The notes below the pieces were generated by a model. It had not been told where the DNA came from, searched no databases, and saw only the letters and a program-made list of their open reading frames with translations. Position numbers and translations under genes: made by a program. A DNA stretch of 64,000 nt, from positions 124,001 through 188,000 of the forward strand of contig CAYMIJ010000003.1 in assembly GCA_964390465.1 (NCBI GenBank), given 5' to 3'. Source of the stretch: JADZAI01 sp964390465 (GTDB taxonomy: Bacteria > Pseudomonadota > Alphaproteobacteria > Micropepsales > Micropepsaceae). This document shows, piece after piece, positions 1 through 7,964 of the stretch (positions are counted from its first letter, which is position 1; each line of letters opens with the position of its first letter).

Positions 1-868
1 CCACCTCAACGCTCTCCTCATATACGGAGGACGTTTCGTACGAGGTGTAGGTGTACTCCTCATAGTAGTACTCATACGAGACACTGTACTCCTCGTAGAC
101 ACCACCCCAATACGTGTAATCATCCGCGTAGTAAGCGGCTGAAGCGGGGTCATAGACCAGCAGATAGTCGTAATATCCGCTGTAATATCCGAAGGCTTCG
201 TCCATGGTCATCAGGACCAGCCACTGATCATCCGGGGACGCGTTATACCTCGTCGCTCTATCAAGAAGGTCCAGCAAATAGGCCAATTCCGCAACTTCAG
301 ACGGGCTGGCGGAACGCTTTGATTTCTGCGCCGTGATCTTGTTCTTCAGGGCGCTTATGCGCCGCGTGTTTTCCTTGGCTTTTTCGGGGGTTCCGCGCTT
401 GCCGCCGCCGAGGCGTTTAGCGGTTGCATCCCATGAAGACTTGAAGGCGCGCATCGCCTCTTTGACAGCCGGATCCATGATCCCTGACTGCTTATATGTG
501 GCGGTGAGGCGGGCGGCGGCGCGCGATGCATCACTGATCGCCCGGGCCAGCTTCTTATTATTCTTGGCGGCGGCAGCCTTTTCCAACGCATCAAGGGCTT
601 TGGCGGCTTTGCTGATGGCATCTGCAAATGGGGCTGCCTTGGCCATAGTGGCAGGCGGCAGCTTCTTTGAAACACTGACCATGACGGCGAGTGCGCGCTT
701 TGAACGACGGATCAGCTCTTTTCCGGTCGCGGTCTTCTGGCCAGCTGCAGGTGCCGCCGCCTCTGAGATCATAAGTGTATTGAATGGCGTGGCAGCGGAT
801 GGCGTCGTGACAAGCAGCGTTGACGCTGAAGCCATGAGCAGGCCCAAGGCTGCGCGAAGATGTGTCAT
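1..868 (-). CDS. Secreted helical protein with Tyr/Glu-rich C-terminal tail (partial)
   Basis: The frame opens with an ATG at 866-868 and stays open for 289 codons to the window edge, so the C-terminus is missing. The first ~26 residues form a signal peptide (hydrophobic LGLLMASASTLLV, cleavage near PSAA). Residues ~45-190 are rich in Ala, Lys and Arg and look helical, possibly coiled coil. From about residue 225 the composition changes sharply: the last 64 visible residues hold 20 tyrosines, in YY, EY and YE clusters with many Glu and Asp. I recognise no family. A periplasmic, surface or envelope-associated role is inferred from the signal peptide only. It is divergent from thiG. Confidence 0.7.
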   Translation of the reverse strand, partial: MTHLRAALGLLMASASTLLVTTPSAATPFNTLMISEAAAPAAGQKTATGKELIRRSKRALAVMVSVSKKLPPATMAKAAPFADAISKAAKALDALEKAAAAKNNKKLARAISDASRAAARLTATYKQSGIMDPAVKEAMRAFKSSWDATAKRLGGGKRGTPEKAKENTRRISALKNKITAQKSKRSASPSEVAELAYLLDLLDRATRYNASPDDQWLVLMTMDEAFGYYSGYYDYLLVYDPASAAYYADDYTYWGGVYEEYSVSYEYYYEEYTYTSYETSSVYEESVEV

Positions 869-1017
869 GTTGAGCTTTCAGTCCTTTGGTTCCCCGATTC
901 CAAAAGTGATCATGGATTTCCTCCAATGGCTATAGGTCAAACTGTCGCACCATCAGGGTCGCAGGGGCATCAACGGACCGGATTGCCGTGGAAGGGCGAG
1001 TTTTCTAGGTTGTCCCC

Positions 1018-1806
1018 ATGACCAACACATCCAAAACCAGCGACAGCTGGAGCGTAGCCGGGCGGACGTTTTCATCACGTCTCATCATCGGCACAGGTAA
1101 ATACAAGACATACGAGGAAAACGCGCGCGCGCTGGCGGCCAGCGGGGCCGAGATCGTCACGGTCGCCCTGCGCCGCGTGAACCTGACAAACCCCAAAGAG
1201 CCGATGCTGGTCGATTATCTCGACCCGAAGAAAGTAACCTATCTGCCGAACACGGCGGGCTGCTTTACGGGAGAGGATGCCGTGCGGACACGGCGACTGG
1301 CGCGCGGGGCGGGCGGCTGGAGCCTTGTGAAGCTGGAGGTGCTCTCGAACACGCCGCACCTTTACCCCGACATGCCCGAAACCCTGCGGGCACTGGAGTT
1401 GCTGGTGAAGGACGGGTTCGACGTCATGGTCTACTGCACCGATGACGTCGTGTTTGCGAAGAAGCTGGAGGAAGCAGGCGCTGCGGCCATCATGCCCGCA
1501 GCCTCACCGATTGGTTCAGGGCTAGGCATCCAGAACCGTGTGAACATCCGGCTGATCGTGGAGCAGGCCAAGGTGCCGGTTCTGGTGGATGCAGGCGTCG
1601 GCACGGCATCTGACGCCGCCATCGCAATGGAGCTGGGCTGTGATGCCGTGATCGCCAACACCGCGATCGCCGCCGCGCAGAATCCGGTGTTGATGGCCAG
1701 CGCACTGAAGCACGCGGTGATCGCGGGGCGCGAGGCCTATCTGGCCGGACGCATGGCGAAGAAGATGTATGCCAGCCCCTCAAGCCCGCTTTCGGGCCTG
1801 ATCTGA
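1018..1806 (+). CDS. thiG: Thiazole synthase ThiG
   Basis: ThiG condenses 1-deoxyxylulose-5-phosphate, dehydroglycine and the ThiS thiocarboxylate into the thiazole phosphate of thiamine, in the cytoplasm. The 262-residue protein is of normal length, with the (beta/alpha)8-barrel landmarks: N-terminal LIIGTGKY (22-30), the Schiff-base lysine in VKLEV (K105), the MPAASPIGSGLG phosphate-binding loop, and VDAGVGTASDAA near the end. The upstream Shine-Dalgarno is poor. No thiS, thiO, thiE or thiF lies beside it, so the usual thi cluster is split. It is convergent with the GIN-domain gene 22 nt downstream. Confidence 0.95.
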   Translation: MTNTSKTSDSWSVAGRTFSSRLIIGTGKYKTYEENARALAASGAEIVTVALRRVNLTNPKEPMLVDYLDPKKVTYLPNTAGCFTGEDAVRTRRLARGAGGWSLVKLEVLSNTPHLYPDMPETLRALELLVKDGFDVMVYCTDDVVFAKKLEEAGAAAIMPAASPIGSGLGIQNRVNIRLIVEQAKVPVLVDAGVGTASDAAIAMELGCDAVIANTAIAAAQNPVLMASALKHAVIAGREAYLAGRMAKKMYASPSSPLSGLI

Positions 1807-1828
1807 ACTGGCACACATCCATCCATCG

Positions 1829-2716
1829 TCAGTTGCATTTGCCTTTGCCGATGGTGATGTCAGCGCCATCCGAATTGAGGTTGCCTTCGACCGTGTCGAT
1901 GCAGACTGACCCGCTCCCGCTGGTGGAAATCTGTGGGTTGACGGCTGTGCCTGCAAAGCTGACATCGCTGGAACCAGAGCTATCGACGCTGAAGCTGTTA
2001 GCGCGCCCGCCTTTGACGGCGACATCGCCTGATCCGGTGGTCGATATTTCCACGGCACCATTCACCGAGCCGATGCTGACCTCGCCTGAGCCGGAAATTT
2101 CGAGCGCGAATGAGCCATTCACCGAGGCAATATCGGCTTCACCCGATCCATAGATTTCGATTTGGGTGTTGCCCGCTGATCCGGCCTTCAGCGAGCCTGA
2201 GCCAGACACCTCCATATCCAGGGTGCCCGAAATATTGCCCAGCGTGATGTCCATGGAGCCAGAGCTTTCAATGTCTGCGTTAGTGACATTGCCCAGCACG
2301 ATTTCGCCAGCGGCCGCATCAAGATCGACCGGACCGTTGAGATCACCGCCTTGCAGGTGGCCGATCAGATCATCCACGGCCAGCGCCGCACCCGGCGCAA
2401 CAGTGACCGTCATGGTGAGGTCATAACCAGACGAAAGGTTGATATCGCCCCAGTTGTCGCGGGTCATACGCGCAACGGCGGTATCGCCTTCCGTGGTGAA
2501 GGTCAGACGCTTCAGCGCGTCCTCTTTGCCATCAACGCTGATCTGGACGCCTTGCGCGCCCGGCACAATGTTGAGTTTCACATCGGCGGAGGTCAGCCCG
2601 ATCAGGCTCACATTCTTCGCCTGAAGTGTCTGCTGGATCGGGGCCGCTTGGGCCGCGCAGGCCAATGCGATGGCAGAGGCGGTGAAGGCGAGGGTAGAAT
2701 ACAGGGTGCGGGTCAT
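1829..2716 (-). CDS. Periplasmic GIN-domain (DUF2807) beta-helix protein
   Basis: A 295-residue protein with a clear signal peptide ending in CAAQA-A (about residue 25). The rest is a low-complexity beta-solenoid typical of the putative auto-transporter adhesin head GIN domain (DUF2807): short recurring turns such as SGSGSL, GSGEAD, GSGEVS, GSGDVA, SSGSSDVS and SGSGSV, spaced by about 16-20 residues. Two cysteines sit near the C-terminus (SVCID and KGKCN) and could form a disulfide. DUF2807 proteins are exported and mostly of unknown function; some affect envelope stress or adhesion. No operon partner. Confidence 0.8.
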   Translation of the reverse strand: MTRTLYSTLAFTASAIALACAAQAAPIQQTLQAKNVSLIGLTSADVKLNIVPGAQGVQISVDGKEDALKRLTFTTEGDTAVARMTRDNWGDINLSSGYDLTMTVTVAPGAALAVDDLIGHLQGGDLNGPVDLDAAAGEIVLGNVTNADIESSGSMDITLGNISGTLDMEVSGSGSLKAGSAGNTQIEIYGSGEADIASVNGSFALEISGSGEVSIGSVNGAVEISTTGSGDVAVKGGRANSFSVDSSGSSDVSFAGTAVNPQISTSGSGSVCIDTVEGNLNSDGADITIGKGKCN

Positions 2717-2812
2717 GGGCTTCCTCGAAGTTATACGAGCAAGCCTTAGGTGCGGCGCGTTCGTTCGGCTGTAACAGCGGTCACGCCCACCCGGTTCGTG
2801 ATGTGTGACGGA

Positions 2813-3334
2813 TCACTCAGTTTTCTTCGGCCGCCAGAATATGTGGTGGCCGATCTGCACGGTCTGTTCAAACCCTTCAGCTTCCCAATTTGGCGACACA
2901 TAGTCGGCATGGAAGCGTAGCGCGCCCTGCGTGGTGTCAGTGGCCAGCACGCCCTTGCGGTCCTTCAGCAATTCACCCGCCAGCTTCCATGTTGCGCGCC
3001 AGGCGGCCAGATTGCGTGGACGCACCCGCGCCCCATCACAGGCGAATGAGAACTGACAGCCATAGGCAGGCGCCCCATTATAGACGACATCGCAGACCGT
3101 CTTGGGGTATCCGCGCGTCGCGGCGCGGCGGAAGATCACCTCGGCAACCGCCACCATGCCCGCACGACCTTCGCTCCCCGCCTCGAAGTAAAGGCCTTCG
3201 GTCAGACACTTCTGATCGGCGTAAGCCTGAATGGCCGGATCGATCTTCGTCTTCGCGCTGACGGGCACGGCAAGTGCGAGCGCCAGTATGAAAGACTGGA
3301 CGAAAGACCGCGCATTGCCGACACTCATTCCCAT
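2813..3334 (-). CDS. SleB-type cell wall hydrolase (Hydrolase_2), copy 1
   Basis: A 173-residue exported protein: a hydrophobic signal segment (FILALALAVPVSA) is followed by one Hydrolase_2 domain, the SleB family of peptidoglycan lytic enzymes. Landmarks are LYFEAGSEG with the family's conserved Glu, AVAEVIFRRA, YPKTVCDVVY and GCQFSFACDG, with Cys residues that may pair. It probably cleaves glycan strands in the periplasm. A paralogue lies at 4229-4912, with an SDR gene between them on the other strand. Its start is only 29 nt from the SDR start, so the two share a very short divergent promoter region. Confidence 0.88.
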   Translation of the reverse strand: MGMSVGNARSFVQSFILALALAVPVSAKTKIDPAIQAYADQKCLTEGLYFEAGSEGRAGMVAVAEVIFRRAATRGYPKTVCDVVYNGAPAYGCQFSFACDGARVRPRNLAAWRATWKLAGELLKDRKGVLATDTTQGALRFHADYVSPNWEAEGFEQTVQIGHHIFWRPKKTE

Positions 3335-3363
3335 AAAGTCATTACAACACGGGAGGCCAGCTC

Positions 3364-4206
3364 ATGTCAGCGGCAAACAAGGCGATCTTCATCACAGGTG
3401 CAGGCAGTGGCATGGGCCGCGAGGGCGTCAAACTGTTCCATGCCAAAGGCTGGCGCGTTGGCGCGATCGACCGCAATCAGGGCGGTCTTGATACGCTCCA
3501 GCAGGAACTCGGCAAAGACCGGCTGTTCGCAAGAGCCGTCGATGTGACCGACAAAGCCTCGCTGGAACAGGCGCTTGCCGACTTCTGTGCGGGCAACGAA
3601 GGCGGCGGCCTCGACATGCTCTGGAACAATGCCGGGATCGGTGAAAGCGGCTGGTTCGAGGATGTTCCTTACGAAGCCGCCATGCGCGTGGTCGATATCA
3701 ATTTCAAAGCCGTGGTGACCGGGGCCTATGTCGGATTGCCTTATCTGAAAAAGGCGAAGAACAGTCTGATGTTCTCCACCTCGTCATCATCGGCGACCTA
3801 TGGCATGCCGCGCCTTGCTGTCTATGCAGCAACCAAACATGCAGTGAAGGGGCTGACGGAAGCCTTGAGCATTGAATGGCAGCGCCACGGCGTGCGTGTC
3901 GCCGATGTGTTGCCCGGCCTCATCGACACCGCCATTCTGGTGGATACGCCCAACCGGTCGGGTGACAGCCCGCCCGGCTCGCGTTCCGCGATTGCTGACA
4001 TGGCGCCCAAGAAGGGGATGTTTCGTCTGATGCCAGCCTCAAGCGTCGCTGAAGCTGCCTGGTCCGCGTATCATTCCACGCGCCTGCACTGGTATGTTCC
4101 CGAAGGCATTCGGTGGATTGACCGCATCAAGGGCATCAGCGCGGAATGGGCGCGTAAGCGTATTGCCCAAGGCACCTTCAACCGGATGACCGGCCCGAAG
4201 GACTGA
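3364..4206 (+). CDS. SDR-family oxidoreductase
   Basis: A classical short-chain dehydrogenase/reductase of 280 residues. The nucleotide-binding TGAGSGMG motif is at residues 11-18, NNAG at 88-91, a serine-rich catalytic segment near 140, and YAATK (Y154, K158) completes the active site. The substrate is unknown; the C-terminal ~80 residues (with TAILVDTP and WIDRIKG) are longer than in minimal SDRs. The start is supported by a GGGAGG ribosome-binding site 8 nt upstream. A cytoplasmic NAD(P)-dependent enzyme is expected. A strong hairpin follows the stop codon. Confidence 0.88.
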   Translation: MSAANKAIFITGAGSGMGREGVKLFHAKGWRVGAIDRNQGGLDTLQQELGKDRLFARAVDVTDKASLEQALADFCAGNEGGGLDMLWNNAGIGESGWFEDVPYEAAMRVVDINFKAVVTGAYVGLPYLKKAKNSLMFSTSSSSATYGMPRLAVYAATKHAVKGLTEALSIEWQRHGVRVADVLPGLIDTAILVDTPNRSGDSPPGSRSAIADMAPKKGMFRLMPASSVAEAAWSAYHSTRLHWYVPEGIRWIDRIKGISAEWARKRIAQGTFNRMTGPKD

Positions 4207-4216
4207 CAGCATAGCC

Positions 4217-4245
4217 GTGGCGTGTCGTTCAGGACGACGCGCCAC
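4217..4245. terminator. Hairpin between convergent genes, likely bidirectional terminator
   Basis: A 12-bp stem (4217-4228 with 4234-4245, one G/T-type mismatch) encloses a 5-nt loop. It lies just after the SDR stop and overlaps the last codons of the convergent hydrolase. It has no long T-run, so termination efficiency is uncertain. Confidence 0.5.
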
Positions 4246-4912
4246 CTTTGCCATTACGCGCTTCGTACTTGGTGCCGGGCTGGCGATAGAAGATGTGGTT
4301 TCCAATCTTCACCGTGCGCGCGAACCGTCCTGACCATGAGGGGTTCACATAGGTCGTGTGGAAATGGGTTGCCCCAAATGTGATGTCCTGAAAACGGCCA
4401 GCACCGGTCAGCTCATCGTCCGCAACGGCCAGGGCGCGCTTCCAGGCGACCCCGTCACTCTTGTCTTCGGACTTTCCATCGCAGGCGAATGAAAACTGAC
4501 AAGCGTGGCGGTTTGCGGCACCCTGATAGACAACGCCACAGATCGTCTTGGGGTAACGGGGGTCGGAGGCGCGGCGGGCAACCACCTCGGCGATGGCCCG
4601 CTGGCCATCCATGTCTTCGCCCCTTGCCTCGAAATAGACCGCTTCGGCAAGGCATTCCCGTTCTGAGGCTGTGGCAGGCACAGGACGCTCAGCGGCTGCC
4701 ATTGCGGCCAACGGCTTGGGGGTAGGGACGACGCCCGGATCAGCAAAAGGGGCCGGAAGAACTGGAACGGCCAAAGCAGACAGCTGCGGCGCGGGGGCCA
4801 CTGGCCGGTCAAAGATTGCAGGCACAGCGACACTATAGGCCATGACGCCCGTGAGCGCGGCGAACAGAACCCTGTAGCAGCGCCTTATGGCTGCGCGGGA
4901 AACCGTATGCAC
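4229..4912 (-). CDS. SleB-type cell wall hydrolase (Hydrolase_2), copy 2
   Basis: A 227-residue paralogue of the hydrolase at 2813-3334. It has an N-terminal membrane or signal segment (VLFAALTGVMAYSVAVP), a Pro/Ala-rich linker of ~60 residues, and the SleB domain: VYFEARGEDMDG with the conserved Glu, AIAEVVARRA, YPKTICGVVY and HACQFSFACDG. The start is GTG, supported by an AAAGGAGAG ribosome-binding site about 8 nt upstream. The linker could let an uncleaved, membrane-anchored enzyme reach the peptidoglycan. Both copies share the CQFSFACDG block. Confidence 0.88.
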   Translation of the reverse strand: MHTVSRAAIRRCYRVLFAALTGVMAYSVAVPAIFDRPVAPAPQLSALAVPVLPAPFADPGVVPTPKPLAAMAAAERPVPATASERECLAEAVYFEARGEDMDGQRAIAEVVARRASDPRYPKTICGVVYQGAANRHACQFSFACDGKSEDKSDGVAWKRALAVADDELTGAGRFQDITFGATHFHTTYVNPSWSGRFARTVKIGNHIFYRQPGTKYEARNGKGGASS

Positions 4913-5179
4913 TTCAGTCTCTCCTTTTTGCGCTGGCGACTCATCGCCAGCGGGGTGGTTGGCTCACAGCTGACCATTCTGGTCCCGCGTGAGTTTGCGT
5001 TGTTCCCGGCCCACCCCACCCAGGGCCCAGGAACGCGCGGAAGCTAGGGACGGCTTCCGGGCGCCACAAGACTAGACAAACCCAATATATGACGATCCGT
5101 CATTTTGTGCGATGCGGTATAATATTTCAAAAATCTATCAAGAATGGCTGAAATCCGGTCTTATGGCCTTCAGCGCGCT

Positions 5180-5200
5180 TTAAGGTTTTGTGAACCTTAA
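5180..5200 (-). terminator. Stem-loop downstream of ppdK
   Basis: An 8-bp perfect stem (TTAAGGTT with AACCTTAA) has a 5-nt loop. It begins 6 nt past the ppdK stop. The stem is AU-rich and no U-run follows, so it may be a weak terminator or a processing site. The rest of 4913-5179 is AT-rich with no gene that I can see. Confidence 0.35.
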
Positions 5201-5205
5201 GTCTG

Positions 5206-7881
5206 TCAACGATCCTCTCGTCGATCTTTTTCTTGGCTCAGTGCTGACTGAGCCGCCGCGAGACGTGCAATCGGCACCCGATAGGGAGAGCATGACACGT
5301 AGTCGAGACCGGTCTCGGCGCAGAAGCGGATCGAGGCCGGGTCGCCGCCGTGTTCGCCACAGATGCCAAGCTTCAGCGCGGGCCGGGTCTTGCGCCCGCG
5401 CGTGGCGGCGATCTCCACCAGTTCGCCCACGCCATCAGTATCAAGACTGACAAAAGGATCCTGCGCCAGCAGGCCAAGACGCTGATATTCAGTGATGAAG
5501 CGCGCGGCGTCATCTCGACTGATACCGTAGGTTGTCTGTGTTAAATCATTGGTACCAAACGAAAAAAACTCAGCGGACTTGGCAATTTCACCTGCCTGAA
5601 GGGCGGCCCTCGGCAGCTCGATCATGGTGCCGATGAGGTAGGGCACATCAACACCGGTTTCGCCCTTGACCGCCCCATGCACCCGCTCGATGCGGGCCTT
5701 CAGCATGTCGAACTCGCCCTTCATGGCAACGAGCGGGATCATGACTTCGGGCGTTACGGTCTCACCCGTCTCCCGCGCCACATGGGCGGCGGCTTCGAAA
5801 ATGGCCCGCGCCTGCATCTCGTAGATCTCGGGGAAGGTGATTCCCAACCGGCAGCCGCGATGGCCAAGCATCGGGTTGAACTCATGCAGCTCGTTCACGC
5901 GGGCCTGTAAGCGCACCACGCTCACCCCAGCCGCCTCGGCCACCTCGGCAATTTCGGCATCCGACTTGGGCAGAAACTCGTGCAAAGGCGGGTCGAGCAG
6001 GCGGATGGTGACCGGCAGACCCCGCATGATGTGGAACAGCTCCTCAAAGTCGGCGCGCTGAACCGGAAGAAGCTTGGCAAGCGCGGTCTCACGCTCGGCC
6101 AGGCTGTCGGCGCAGATCATCTGCCGCACGGCAAGGATGCGGCTGGCATCGAAGAACATATGTTCCGTGCGGCACAGCCCGATGCCTTCCGCCCCGAAGC
6201 CACGCGCCGTCCGGGCGTCGAGCGGGGTCTCGGCATTGGTGCGCACCTTCAGCGCGCGCTTGTCATCGGCCCAAGCCATCAGCGTGCCGAAGTCACCCGA
6301 CAGCTCCGGTTCCACCATCGGCACCCGGCCTTTGAACACCTGGCCGGTTGAGCCGTCGATGGTGACCCATTCACCCTTGGCGATGGTCTCTCCGCCGGAG
6401 GTCATCTTTTCTGCGGTCGCATCGATCTTGATGCCACCCGCCCCCGAAACGCAGGGCCGCCCCATCCCGCGCGCCACAACAGCCGCGTGACTGGTCATGC
6501 CGCCGCGTGCCGTCAGAATACCCTTTGCCGCATGCATGCCGTGAATGTCTTCCGGGCTGGTCTCAACCCGGATGAGGATGACTTCGCGCCCGGCATTGGC
6601 GATGCGCTCGGCCTCATCTGCCGTGAAGACGGCCTCACCCGAAGCCGCACCCGGCGAGGCGGGCAGGCCGGTGGCAATCGCCTTGCGCGGGGCTTTCGGG
6701 TCAAGTGTGGGGTGCAGAAGCTGGTCCAGTGAAAGCGGATCGACACGGCCAATCGCCTCATCGCGGCTGATGAGCCCTTCATTCGCCATGTCCACCGCGA
6801 TCTTCAGGGCGGCCTTGGCGGTGCGCTTGCCCGACCGGGTCTGCAACATGAACAGCCGCCCGCGCTCCACCGTGAACTCGATGTCCTGCATATCGCGGTA
6901 ATGGCGTTCGAGTTTTTCCGTGACAGCCTTGAAGGCGGCGAACGCCTCCGGCATCGCCTCTTCCATCGAGGGCTTGTCCGACTTGTTGGCGGCGCGGGTC
7001 AGCGGTTGCGGCGTGCGGATACCTGCCACCACATCCTCGCCCTGGGCGTTGATGAGAAACTCGCCATACAGCGAGTTTTCGCCGGTCGATGGGTTGCGCG
7101 TGAAGGCAACACCAGTGGCTGACGTGTCACCCATATTGCCGAACACCATCGACTGCACGTTGACCGCCGTGCCCCATTCCGCCGGGATGCTGTTGAGGCG
7201 GCGATAGGTGACCGCACGCTGGTTCATCCACGAAGCGAACACGGCCCCGATCGCACCCCACAGCTGGTCGTGTGGATCCTGCGGGAATGGCCTGCCGGTC
7301 TTCGACTGCACCAGTTTCTTGAAGTCGTCGGTGAGTGCTTTCAGATCGGCCGCATCGAGATCGGAGTCACTGTCAGCGCCTTTTTCTTCCTTCGCCATTT
7401 CGAGCAGTTCCTCGAAATGGTCGTGAGAAACATCCAGCACCACATCAGAATACATGGTGATGAAGCGGCGATAGGAATCCCAAGCGAAACGTTCATCGCC
7501 GCTGAGCTTGGAAAGACCCGCCACAGTGCGGTCGTTGAGGCCAAGGTTCAGCACGGTGTCCATCATGCCGGGCATTGAAGCGCGCGCGCCCGAACGCACG
7601 GATACAAGCAGAGGGTCGCTCGCATCACCAAAGCGCTTGCCGGTGCGGCCCGAAAGCATCTCAAGCGCCGCCTCGACCTCAGCTTTAAGTTCGGCGGGGT
7701 AGCTGCGCTCATTGGCGTAATAATAGGTGCAGACGTCGGTGGTGATGGTGAAGCCGGGTGGCACTGGCAGACCCAGATTGCACATCTCGGCCAGGTTCGC
7801 CCCTTTGCCGCCAAGCAGGTTGCGCATCTCAGCGCGCCCGTCAGCACCCTCAGGCCCGAAGTTCAAAACCCACTTCGCCAT
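5206..7881 (-). CDS. ppdK: Pyruvate, phosphate dikinase
   Basis: PPDK interconverts ATP + Pi + pyruvate and AMP + PPi + PEP in the cytoplasm. I place the start at the ATG at 7881 (891 residues), because the family begins like MAKWVLNFG and a GGGGTGG sequence precedes it; an in-frame GTG lies 24 nt upstream. Domains in order: ATP-grasp nucleotide-binding (~1-340, with LLGGKGANLAEM), the phospho-histidine swivel domain with GGMTSHAAV (catalytic H465, regulatory Thr two residues before), and the PEP/pyruvate TIM barrel (~520-880, ending with catalytic LGICGEHGGD). Full length, nothing missing. It lies downstream of topA on the same strand; no ppdK regulatory kinase gene is nearby. Confidence 0.96.
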   Translation of the reverse strand: MAKWVLNFGPEGADGRAEMRNLLGGKGANLAEMCNLGLPVPPGFTITTDVCTYYYANERSYPAELKAEVEAALEMLSGRTGKRFGDASDPLLVSVRSGARASMPGMMDTVLNLGLNDRTVAGLSKLSGDERFAWDSYRRFITMYSDVVLDVSHDHFEELLEMAKEEKGADSDSDLDAADLKALTDDFKKLVQSKTGRPFPQDPHDQLWGAIGAVFASWMNQRAVTYRRLNSIPAEWGTAVNVQSMVFGNMGDTSATGVAFTRNPSTGENSLYGEFLINAQGEDVVAGIRTPQPLTRAANKSDKPSMEEAMPEAFAAFKAVTEKLERHYRDMQDIEFTVERGRLFMLQTRSGKRTAKAALKIAVDMANEGLISRDEAIGRVDPLSLDQLLHPTLDPKAPRKAIATGLPASPGAASGEAVFTADEAERIANAGREVILIRVETSPEDIHGMHAAKGILTARGGMTSHAAVVARGMGRPCVSGAGGIKIDATAEKMTSGGETIAKGEWVTIDGSTGQVFKGRVPMVEPELSGDFGTLMAWADDKRALKVRTNAETPLDARTARGFGAEGIGLCRTEHMFFDASRILAVRQMICADSLAERETALAKLLPVQRADFEELFHIMRGLPVTIRLLDPPLHEFLPKSDAEIAEVAEAAGVSVVRLQARVNELHEFNPMLGHRGCRLGITFPEIYEMQARAIFEAAAHVARETGETVTPEVMIPLVAMKGEFDMLKARIERVHGAVKGETGVDVPYLIGTMIELPRAALQAGEIAKSAEFFSFGTNDLTQTTYGISRDDAARFITEYQRLGLLAQDPFVSLDTDGVGELVEIAATRGRKTRPALKLGICGEHGGDPASIRFCAETGLDYVSCSPYRVPIARLAAAQSALSQEKDRREDR

Positions 7882-7964
7882 CCCGCCACCCCAAAGCTTT
7901 TGCACCGCACAATGCGATTCAGCACTTAGCTGTTCGCTGTGCGAGGCTCAATGGCGGTATTGCG

